In this document: one piece after another, positions 23,583 through 33,035 of the stretch
Numbering within the stretch: the stretch's first letter is position 1
How the letters are laid out: each line of letters starts with the position of its first letter
Assembly (NCBI GenBank): GCA_014529385.2
Contig: CM043949.1
Coordinates: 147,851,850 to 147,915,849 of the forward strand
Length of the DNA: 64,000 bases
Direction of reading: 5' to 3'
Source: Adiantum capillus-veneris
Lineage: Eukaryota; Streptophyta; Polypodiopsida; Polypodiales; Pteridaceae
The notes under the pieces: generated by a model
Told to the model about the DNA's origin: nothing
Database searches by the model: none
What the model saw: only the letters and a program-made list of their open reading frames with translations
Translations under genes and position numbers: made by a program

Positions 23583-25638
23583 CTCCTGTCAGTGGAAAAA
23601 GGCTATACTAAAGTGGAGTTCATCATGGTGAGTGTGATTTATGCATGTAGAATGTTTAGGCACTACCTTCTCCCTAAACCATTCACATTCCTCACTAGAT
23701 ACACTCTTTTACCTCAATTGGTGAATATCCCTACTTTGTCAAAGAGGCTAATGAAGTGGATTGTGGAGCTACATGAATTCCAATTCTCTTTTCTTGTTGA
23801 TGAGAGTACAAGGGCTACATGGGCTGATTTTCTTACTTATAAGGAAAGCCCTCTTCTTCTTAAGGAGGATGCACTGAAGAAGCAACACATGGAAGCTCCT
23901 GACATAGACAATGCCTATCTATTGTTTTTTGATGGCTCTTAGAGAAAATTGCATGGTGAAGCTTTGGGAGGTGTTGGTATTTATGATCCTCAAGGTGCTT
24001 TGGTAACTAAAAGGAGCTTGAAGCTTACAACACAAAGCAACAATGAGGCTGAGTATGCTACTTTGGAGAAAGGTCTCAACCTTTGCCTTGAGCTTGGCAT
24101 CCGTCGTGTGAGCATAAGAGGTGATGCTCTTTTGGTGGTTAAGCAAGTACTTGGGGTGTGTCAAATTAATAATCCAAGGCTGAAAAATATGTGTTTTCAA
24201 GTGAAGAATCTACTTAAGCATTTTGAATCTTGGAGTTTAAGGCTTGTGGATAGGTCTCAAAATGAAGAAGCACATGGTGCAGCGCAAGCTTCAATTGGGC
24301 AATTGTTTGTGATAAGCGATGATTCCCCTCTTTATTTGGAAAGGGAATCTTTAGAGAGGGAGGAAGAGTTTTTACAAACAAGTATGCTTCCATTAGAGTT
24401 GGAGAAGTCAAAAAAATATGCCTTCCTAGGTCGTGCCAAAAGGTATGTGCTACTTGGTGATGCCTTGTATATGAAGGGGGTTGATCTTGTGATGAGAAAA
24501 GTTCCTTGGAAAGAGGAAATTTAAAAAATTTAGAGGAGAATCATGAGGGTTCTTGTGGTGGTCACTTTGCTTCAAAGATTACGTTGCATAAAGTCTTTCA
24601 GGAGGGTTATGTGTGGCCAGGTGTTCAACGTGATGTTCATCATTGGTGCAAGTCTTGTAAAGAGTGTCAAAGCATGGCAAATAGGGTTCTCAAATCAAAA
24701 ATTAGAGGCACCATTGTGGCTTAGTGTTGTTGACTATCTATCCAGGTGGGCCGAAGCCAAAGCTATTAAGCACATCACGAGTAAAGATGTTTCCTTATTT
24801 ATATATGAAGATATTTGCAACAAATTTGGCATGCCATTGGAGTTACTTTCTGACAAGGGTCCAAGTTTCAAGGGAGAGCTGGTGGATTATCTATGTGAGA
24901 AGCTTCATGTGCATTGTAGGTTTACTACTCCATATTATCCCCAATGCAATGGAATGAACGAAAGGTTTAATGGAGAGCTTATAATGATGCTTGCAAAGAT
25001 GACAAGAAAAAATGTGAATACTTGGGATTTAGAGCTACCTTGTGCTCTATGGCTTATAGGACTGCCATCAAATCAGGTACTGGTTTCTCTCCCTTCCATC
25101 TAGTTTTTGGCAAAGAGGCTTTACTTCCTATTGAGGTGGAGATACCGGCTTTGAAGATGATGCTAAATCTTGAAGAAGATCCCAATGATGCATTCAAGGA
25201 AAGACTTTTATAGTTGCAATGTGTATAGTTGGATAAGTTGTTGGCTTTTGAGCATTATGAGCAAGTCTTGAAGAAGAATCAAGCAAAGGCAAATGAGAAG
25301 GTAAAGGACAAGGACATCAAGAAGGGTGACATGGTGCTTCATTAAAATAGTAAGCGTGATATCACTTTTCAAAAGTTCAAATCAAGTGGAAAGGTCCTTT
25401 CTTGGTCTTAAACAGGTTTTCAAATGGCACATATCAGCTTGCTGACTTGGATGGCACCCCACATAAAGCACGTGTGAATGGCTATAGGTTGAAGAAGTAT
25501 ATTGCAAGGTTGATGACTATGATTGAGGATGAGCCTTCTTTTGAAGAATTTTCTGATCATGTGGCTAATGTTGAATATGAAGTAAAGACTCCCTCATGTG
25601 GTTTACATGATCTCTTTTGTGCTGCTGATCATGAATGA
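23583..25638 (+). pseudogene. Tat/Ogre-lineage gypsy pol: RNase H, second RNase H, integrase
   Basis: The first block (23583-23860) is the end of the gypsy RNase H with its connection (YACRMFRHYLLPKPF, ELHEFQFSF). A second RNase H follows (about 23920-24290): LLFFDGS, GGVGIYDPQG, SNNEAEYATLEKGL, RGDALLVVKQV, matching the additional RNase H of the plant Tat lineage. Integrase has HEGSCGGHF and CKSCKECQ (HHCC), VVDYLSRWAEAK and LLSDKGPSFKG (two Asp), and GMNERFNG (Glu), then FSPFHLVFGKEALLP and a tail with YQLADLDGTPHKARVNG. RT is missing. Stops at 23941 and 24524 and later frameshifts inactivate it. Confidence 0.88.
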
Positions 25639-25665
25639 TCTAGCAGGCTGGGGTGTGGCAAACTA

Positions 25666-26440
25666 TGTTGGGCGCATTTCTGACACCCCATTTTTTGTAA
25701 ATTTGTACATACGGAGATGACACCCGATGTCAAAAGGTCATGTGGGATTTATTTTTGTGGGTTTTTTGCTTGCTTTAGCAAGCACATGTATATGCACTGC
25801 AAGTCGCTAGTCTAGTGACAGATGTAAGGCTACTGTAAGTGCCCGTGAGTGAGTTTTTTGAAGTGAGACTTGTATATAATCAAAACTCATGTACAAACTA
25901 GAAAAATTTCAGCCAAACATCAGAAATTTGCAGGTGTTAGTTCTTCGTGCCTCCTTGGTGCTTTTTGATGCATTTTTTTGCCCCGATCAGCCTTCTCTAC
26001 GTGTAGTCGTGCTGGGATAGCTTTCTGTTTGCGTCAATTTTTCTCATGGCGGTGTATGGAATCAATTTTGGTCATCTTCAAATTTCTCGCCAGTCATTTT
26101 TCAATATTTTATCCAAGCTTTAAAGTGCCCCAATTGGAGTTGTGCTCTTCAAGTTATGACTAGTTCTCCTCAAGGTTACGACTATGGCATCCTGGTGGAC
26201 AATTGCATGTGGGCAGATTGGGAGGGCTTGTTTCTATGAATTGTGAAGTTGAGGTTGAAGTTGTGTGGTGTTCATTTGGGAAAGGGGAAGCTCTTGTATT
26301 CATATGATTGGTCGGCGTGTGCTGTAAATCCGTGCTTTTACAGGGTTTTGCTCTATGCTCTATGGTCCTTTGGGTGCGCGTGTGCTTATAAATTCCCAAG
26401 GGAGCATAGGCCTTTTGGTTGAGGTTTATAAAGATTTGTT
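25666..26440 (+). repeat. Putative 3' LTR of the Tat-like element
   Basis: TGTTGGGCGCATTTCTGACACC begins shortly after the pol stop. TTATAAATTCCC near 26387 could be a TATA box. No matching 5' LTR was found in the window, so the end is a guess. Confidence 0.35.
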
Positions 26441-26471
26441 TTGGTATAGTTTTTGGTTCAGAGGATGAAGT

Positions 26472-27240
26472 TTGAACACTCTTGGGTTATCAAGCTATAG
26501 AGGTATCCTAGTTTTCCTTATGCCCAACAACGTGTCTTCTTGGTCCAGGCTTGATAGAATTTACTTTCGTTCTACTCATTGGCTACCTTGTGATGCTGAT
26601 TTGGTTGTTGATTATCAATGTTCCCTACCATACCACTTCCCTCTTGTCTTGTCTTTATTTGATGTGCTTAAATATAGGTTTAAGAATGTTGGTCTGCAAC
26701 ATTCTCTTATGGTAAATAGCTCTTTGTTGAAGCATCCTATGTTCAAATTGTCTATGAGTAGACTAATGTAACAAATTAATGAAAAATTTGGAGAGATTGA
26801 ACATTTTCATGAATGGCTTTTCTTGACTACTTACATGCAACATTGCATCAAAAATGTGGGAAAACATGTAGCTAACCATAAACATAAAAATTTAATAAAT
26901 GCATCAGATTTCAGAAAACAAATTGTCATAAAGGATGTATCTACACTTACTGAGGTAGAATTGGGAACCCTCTGATGCAAGAAAAAATATTAAGGATTTT
27001 GATCTAGAAATGGCCATCAAGGCAAGGTTTCTATGTAGATAGTCTGAGTTGAAAGATGTACATTGCTCATCAAAAATTTTCTTTGGAAGACTAAGGAGAA
27101 ATACTCAAGAGAATGTATGTCTCAGGTAATGAAAGATGATGACACAGTGATAGCAGAGGCAGCTCAAATAATGAATGGATGTAAGGAATATTTTGAGGTC
27201 ATTCTAAATCATTAAGAAGAGGATGAGGGGTAGGAGGGCC
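26472..27240 (+). pseudogene. L1-type LINE endonuclease fragment
   Basis: The frame contains WSRLDRIYFRSTHWLPCD and a SLPYHFPLVLSL block, equivalent to the SRIDR...W and SDH-P end of plant L1 apurinic endonucleases, with the catalytic SDH region degraded to PYH. It continues through LKHPMFKLSMSRLM and broken frames (KQIVIKDVSTLTEVE, MSQVMKDDDTVIAEA, CKEYFEVILNH), the inter-domain region before RT. RT is absent here. It is a short dead fragment. Confidence 0.65.
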
Positions 27241-27831
27241 TCTTTATTTTCCATGAGCTTATGGACGTGATTAACATATTGGGGTGAAAGCATGTTAACT
27301 TGTCATGCTTTTTCATGTCCCGGACAATGCTAACTAGCACAATTTTGACATATGCTAACTAGTACAATGACTTGAGCTACATCTCCAATATCTATAACAT
27401 ATGATATATCAATAGAAAGCACTTGAAACAAGGAATCCAACTGTACAACCTCCCACAAATTTTGATATTATTTGTAAAAAATTTACCGGACGCCCAACTT
27501 TTCGAACATGTGCTAACTTGAAACTACTAACTAGCACAAAAAGCGCGACAGGTTAACGCCATGTGTGCAAGAATGGTGTGTCTGTAAGAGTGGTCAAAGG
27601 ATGCACTTTTTCCCCCAAAAAGGAGGTGGAAAGTGTTATGATTTTCGGCCTTCCATAACTCCCACATATGGTTTTCGATTTGAGCAGAGATCATAGATCT
27701 GCAATTGTCTGGTGGGCACAGCGGACTAACACGTAAAAGACGGATGTACACCAAACCTTTTTGTACTCGCTTATTTTTTAAAAAGAAGCGGTGTTATTCT
27801 GCTAATAAGAATTTGCAATTGTAATATATTT
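27241..27831. other. Unassigned DNA
   Basis: No gene is visible. CTAACTAGCACAA-like words recur at about 27325-27370 and 27525-27540. Confidence 0.45.
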
Positions 27832-28617
27832 TGTGATGCCCTCTTAGCCTCTTTAAATCTACACCCCTTGTAAGTGGCCAAATGGACGTGGAAAAGTCCC
27901 CTTAGCTCTTAAGTCAAAACCCTTAGTTTTGACTAACACATTATCATTAGCTTGAAGAAGGATTGGACATCAATTGTGAGAGCTTCTTGTTGCTAAAATT
28001 TGTAATCCACTTTTCTCCTTGTATGGTAATCAGAATTCAATTCCGAATAGCACATGGTGTTCCTTGTCTCTTGCTCTACAATCTAAGTGTAATCATTCTT
28101 GATTTTGTTGTGGTTTGTGATGTCTTTTTTATGAGCTAAATGCATTTATTTGAGGTCTTAAATGGTTGTTTCTGATGTCTTGACCTTGGATAAGTGTTTC
28201 TATGCTTAAGGGGGACCTTTTTTGTGTAGTTCTATTTCAGTTCTTTTGCACATTTTTTGTGATGAATCGTGATTTATGTACCTTCTCAGATGACTGCAGA
28301 ACCTGATAGGATGGTACCTTTACGTGTTTTAACACCTCTCTTGAAGTTTCATTGCATTCCAAATTTGTTTGGATGCGGAACGGGCGTGATGACCTAGGGC
28401 AGTGAGATCAGACATAGACTGATTTTTTGAACTGATTTTTTGACTAGCAAGTGGTTGATTTGCTTTTGTCGTAGTATGAATAGCCCTCTGAGTTCATTTT
28501 GGTGAGATTGACACTACCATTAAGTCTCCATGTCCCATCCCAAGTTGCTTCCTTGCATATTGACATTAGTACAAAAAGCTATGCTGCAGACGTACGTCTC
28601 GCGGCAACCCGCTAACA
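27832..28617 (+). repeat. Putative 5' LTR of the array B element
   Basis: The candidate runs TGTGATGCCCTC to CCCGCTAACA (786 bp) and is followed at once by a tRNA-Asp-like primer site. The right end is well supported by that site. The left end rests only on a TG and composition. No 3' partner is seen in the window. Confidence 0.4.
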
Positions 28618-28740
28618 TTGGCACCGTTGTCGGGGAAGTCGATCCTTAGGTGGTGAGTGACTCAATCGTTCTACAGCAACCCGCTAACATTGGCGCCGCT
28701 TCCAGGGAAGTCGATCCTTAGGTGGTGAGTGACTCAATTG
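28602..28740 (+). promoter_or_regulatory. Duplicated primer-binding site
   Basis: TGGCACCGTTGTCGGGGA (28619-28636) resembles the complement of the 3' end of tRNA-Asp. A second copy, TGGCGCCGCTTCCAGGGA (28691-28708), lies 72 bp downstream within a tandem duplication that also repeats GTCGATCCTTAGGTGGTGAG. Confidence 0.7.
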
Positions 28741-28989
28741 TACAAAAAATACCTTCCAAAGATTTTGAAACCCATTCTGTTTACACATAGACAGTAAAGC
28801 AGCTAGACGTGGTTTAGTGCTTAATAGAGACTGGAGTTCAAGACTAGCCACTGCTGAGCAAAGAAAGCTGTGATGAATGAAGTACAAAAGAGTATTTCGT
28901 TCTTTGATTTTCCCATGCTTAGAAAGAATTGTTTCATCATACACTAAGTTATCATTTTTGTATTGTTACATTCATTTATGTTTGTGCAT

Positions 28990-30499
28990 CTATTTCAGTT
29001 TATAGTAGTAGGTGAAGTAACAATTTTCACCATCAATTTGGGCCAAAAGTATCAGGGAAAAAATTGTCCAAAACCTTATTTTGGTGCCGAAGACCATAAC
29101 TCTAAAAAGTTGTAAAATTGATGGTCAAAGCCTCAAAGTTGAACCCAACCCAACAAAAGTTGCAAAAAGGGGATATATAATCTTACTAGAGATAGACTGT
29201 GCAAAATGTTTTTAGCTTTCTTGTCCAACATGGATCACGATCCATGTACCTTTCAAGCAAAGTAAGCAAAAATTGTTTCCTTTGCTTAGAAGAGACTCTC
29301 AGGCATCAAAACCTTCAGTTTGGCAAGAAATGGAGTATTAAAAGATCATCTAAATCAAGAAATTGGGTTAAGCAAACCAAAACCTTGAAAATTGAGAAAA
29401 TAAAAAAAACTGAACTTTTATTTGTTCAAACTCAAAAAGGGGTGAGAATTAGGATTAACTAGAAGCGGGGAATCAACAGGACAAACAATCATGACCAGAT
29501 GCTGCCCAACATGGATCGCAATCCATGTACCTGGTGGACATTTGTAAGGGAAATTTGACCAGTGCACTCCTGAGAACTAAGGAAACAACTTTTCCAAAAG
29601 GAGTGACAACAAAAAAAAGTGAAAAAATCTGATCAAAATACCAAAATAGGAGTTGCTTGCAAAAAACTGCAAGCAAACACAAAATCTTGCTTTTGACTTG
29701 GAAAAAGTGGGTCAAATCCAAAAAACTTTGGGGAAGAGCATCACCATACCCTCTGTCACAAACTTACCAAACGTCATGCAAAAATCTTTCCAAAGATGGA
29801 TCGTAATCCATGTACCTTTTCAGACTTTTGAGGTGATAATTGGCAGCAGGTAGAAAAGTGATAACATTTGAAATACTTTCTCCCAAAACACTCTTATCAA
29901 AAAAAGGTCAAAAGGTGGGCCAAAAGGGGCAAAAATAAGATGCAGGGGGAAACCGCTGAAACAGACCCTAAAATTGATTTTTGGTTGACCTAAAAAACTC
30001 CAAAACACTCAAAAACCATATAGTTGTGTGTCAAGTTTCAGTTCATTCTGGCACTGAGATACATGGATCGCGATCCATGTTTCTCTGACACAATTTGATA
30101 CAGAATTTGCATTATAGCTAGAGGAAATCACAAGGAGTCTAGTGGCCTTTTCAAAATTGAATTTGGATATAAAAAACCAGACCAAAAGCCCAAAATTGTC
30201 AAAAACTCTGGCAAAGTGTCAGAATTGATCTAATTTTCACTCTAGAGGTCCATTTTCAAAAACATTGATGCTATAGTACCTACTAATCATGTTGAATTTA
30301 ATGGTACCAAGAAACATCAATTTGGCTTTCCAACATGGGTCGCGATCCATGTTCCTCTGAGTCATAATAAAAGCAAAATTTGACCACATAGAGAGGTAGT
30401 CCATAGGAACTTGGTGGTATTTTCAAAATTGAAATTGGACCTCGTTAAATTTTGTCAATTGAAAGCTAGAACTAACAGAAATGGTTGTAAACTCACAGC
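28990..30499 (+). repeat. Palindrome array B, left part
   Basis: The 20-bp palindrome ACATGGATCGCGATCCATGT is perfect at 30061-30080. Variants lie at 29228-29247 (centre CACG), 29509-29528 (CGCA), 29794-29813 (CGTA) and 30333-30352 (one change in the left arm). Spacings are 281, 285, 267 and 272 bp. The intervening DNA is AT-rich and diverged. The array lies after the primer site at 28619 and is cut at 30499 by the young gag/protease element. Three more copies lie beyond the nested insertions (55160-56009). Confidence 0.88.
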
Positions 30500-30795
30500 T
30501 GTTAACCCTCATGGCACACGGACACCCATCACCTACGATGGACGCGTATTATGTATTTGGTAGAGTCAGGTACCGGGCTTGTCGGTCCAATAGGGAAAGG
30601 TAGAGTGATCGCCGATGAGAGGCGCACTTTAACTTGGACATTCAAGGGATTAGTTGGTTAAGCATGGGCGCCCAAGTGTGAATGGGGTGAGCTCCTATAA
30701 AAGCCAACTAAACCTAATTTTTACTCATTCTCTCATTTGTGCAATTGAAGAGTGCTCTTGCTCCATCTCCATCTTCTTCTTCTTCTTCACCTCCT

Positions 30796-30826
<31 letters not shown>

Positions 30827-31076
30827 GAGAGTGTGGGTGCGATCGAGCATTACGAAGGCACGACGGCGGCGAAGCGGTTGAGCGCGGCACGACTGCAGCT
30901 TCTTCTTCATCGCGGCGAGGAATCCACCACGAAGGCGAGCGTAGAGCGGTGAGTGACACACCCTTTGTTTTCTTGAGCTTGCTAGTTTAGGCTTGTTGTG
31001 TGCTTGGAGCCGTTTGTGGCTCGCATACGGTGTATTGGCAAGTCCCTTGCTTCGACAGTGCGGCAAGGAGCGCACA
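30500..31076 (+). repeat. 5' LTR of the young gag/protease element
   Basis: TGTTAACCCTCATGGCACAC to AAGGAGCGCACA. TATAAAAG at 30696-30703. A TCTTCTTCTTCTTCA stretch, then GT and GA runs, lie downstream of it. Confidence 0.95.
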
Positions 31077-31080
31077 TTTT

Positions 31081-31098
31081 TGGCGCCGCTGCCGGGGA
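31081..31098 (+). promoter_or_regulatory. Primer-binding site (tRNA-Asp-like)
   Basis: TGGCGCCGCTGCCGGGGA begins 4 bases after the LTR end. It differs at one base from the widespread plant gypsy primer site TGGCGCCGTTGCCGGGGA. Confidence 0.85.
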
Positions 31099-31189
31099 TA
31101 TGCCCTACACTAAGCTCGGTTAGCACTTTACGCTTCCTTGTGGTGCAATTTCTATCATAGGAAAGGCAGGGAAGGAGTGTGTGGAAGAT

Positions 31190-31500
31190 TTCTGTTTTTT
31201 GCGTTTTCTGCAATTGCTGTCAAATTTCAATTTCTGCTATTGTCTGTGTTTTTTTCATTTTCTGCAATTTCTGCATTTTCAAGTTCGGCGTTTTCAATTT
31301 CTGCAATTTTCTGCAATTTCTGCGTTTTTGCTGCTTTTTCTGCAATTTCTGCGTTTTTTCTGCATTTTCTGCAATTTCTGCGTTTTTTCTGTCGATTTGC
31401 TACAATTTCTGCGTTTTTTCTGCATTTTCTGCAATTTCTGCAATTTCTGCGTTTTTCTGCATTTTTTTCAATTTCTGTATTTTCTGCATCAACAAAAAAA
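31190..31500 (+). repeat. T-rich leader minisatellite
   Basis: Many imperfect repeats of TTCTGCAATTTCTGCGTTTT with almost no A-G content switch, so the RNA leader is strongly pyrimidine-rich. It is followed by an A-rich stretch (31490-31580). Confidence 0.85.
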
Positions 31501-32078
31501 AAAGAAAAAAAATTTTGGAAAAAAAAAATAAAAACAAAAATAAATTTAAAAGGAAAAAATTCGGAAATTAAAAACGCGAGTGAGCGGGCGGCGAGATTTT
31601 TCGAAAATAAAAAACGTGACTCTTAAAACGGACGGGTTGGTTTGTATGAAAGATAGATCGGGATCGGGATCACAAGCCCAAGCCCAGGCCCAGGCCTCAG
31701 TCCTCAGTCTTGTGATATATACTAGACTCACTCTTATATATATACCCTACTCCCTCAAGAGAGAATGAGAGCATGTGGGACAAGTCCTCCACTCTCCTCC
31801 TTTCTCTTCCCACTTGCACCCTTAGACTTTTTAGTTTGGGCCTAGTTCCCTACTGGAAATTGACAGTTTTAGGGATTCCGAGGGCATAGAGTGACCAAAC
31901 GGAGGGCTGTAAAGCACGGCACGACCCTCTGACCGATACGCTCGTTTTGAGCTATCACACGGCCCATTCCACGACACGCTCTAAAAAATCTAGCAAAAAA
32001 ACAAACAAAAAACACGCTAAAAACTAGTCACAAGGCCTCCTAGAGCAGCTTTTTGACACCTTAGGGTATCAAAAGCAC

Positions 32079-33035
32079 ATGCACTTACGCTCTGGGCGGG
32101 TGCTAGAACACGAGCATATTGAGGGTGTCTCTGTTCATACGGACACCCATTACCCATCCACGATAAGCTCTATACCCTCAGCGGGGACACAAGGTAGCAC
32201 CACCCAAGACCCTAAAATAGCCGCTAGTGATTCCTCCTCCGACTCAGAAATTATGGAAGCATACCCTACCCAAAACACTAAGAGAGAAGGCCATGCACCT
32301 CCCGAAGCTCCACAGCCTAGTACTAGTATGTTTAGCCGTTTCATGGAAACATTAGGTAGAGCTACTCGCTCGGAACCTGATGCAGATGAAGCACGCGAAG
32401 GGGGTGGGGAAGTGGAATCTCCTTTCACATCGCACGTGGACCCCACACCCCCAAAGAGTGTCCATGTGGATATCCTACCAACTTCTTACCAAGAAGGCCC
32501 TGTTGAGCTGCCTCCTTCAGAAGTTCCCTCTAGAGTACCGTTGGTGACAAGTAAAACCACGGGGAGCAACATTGCTTCTACCTCACAAGAAATCGTTAAC
32601 ACGTCGACTCTAGAAGGATGGTTCATTAATGATCATTGGACATACGACCTCCACACTGAGGTGTTGACGGATCTACACTCTGGCCACGCCTACCATGTAG
32701 GATGGATAGAGATTGTACAATCCACCTCTAGTGCCACGAGCATCGAAGATCAACAGAAAATGATCTGTAATGTTATCCATGGCATTATTCAATCAGAAAG
32801 GCAAAACCGAGGGGTAAATATACTCTCAACTGGCCCCATGAGATTTCTGGATACGAGCAAGGCTCAACAGCCTACTCTATCACAAATGGAGACTCCTCTA
32901 ATGAGCCCCATGGACCCATCTTACGTCATTTCACCTGGGGTCTCTATGCAATCTGAGCCTCCGAGCGAAAATTTAGCTTCCCTAACTTGGCTCAACCCTC
33001 TATCAAGGAAAACACAGTGCTCACTCCAGGGATAA
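32079..33035 (+). CDS. ORF1 of the young element (gag N-terminal region)
   Basis: 318 codons from ATG 32079, which opens MHLRSGR, a start common in plant gypsy gag proteins. It is acidic and rich in Ser, Pro and Thr, with an aromatic segment (WFINDHWTYDLHTEVLTDLH, about residues 184-203). No catalytic domain is present. It ends at TAA... region 33033-33035, overlapping ORF2, which is in the -1 frame. An AAATTTA heptamer in the overlap (32969-32975) is in the right phase for a -1 shift, so ORF1 and ORF2 may be made as a fusion. Alternatively the offset is a recent indel. Confidence 0.75.
   Translation: MHLRSGRVLEHEHIEGVSVHTDTHYPSTISSIPSAGTQGSTTQDPKIAASDSSSDSEIMEAYPTQNTKREGHAPPEAPQPSTSMFSRFMETLGRATRSEPDADEAREGGGEVESPFTSHVDPTPPKSVHVDILPTSYQEGPVELPPSEVPSRVPLVTSKTTGSNIASTSQEIVNTSTLEGWFINDHWTYDLHTEVLTDLHSGHAYHVGWIEIVQSTSSATSIEDQQKMICNVIHGIIQSERQNRGVNILSTGPMRFLDTSKAQQPTLSQMETPLMSPMDPSYVISPGVSMQSEPPSENLASLTWLNPLSRKTQCSLQG
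32969..32975 (+). promoter_or_regulatory. Candidate -1 frameshift heptamer A AAT TTA
   Basis: Read in the ORF1 frame (GAA AAT TTA) this is an X XXY YYZ slippery heptamer. The -1 frame is closed by TGA at 32954-32956 and then open to 35296, so the heptamer falls inside the usable overlap (32957-33035). I could not establish a downstream structure. Confidence 0.5.
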
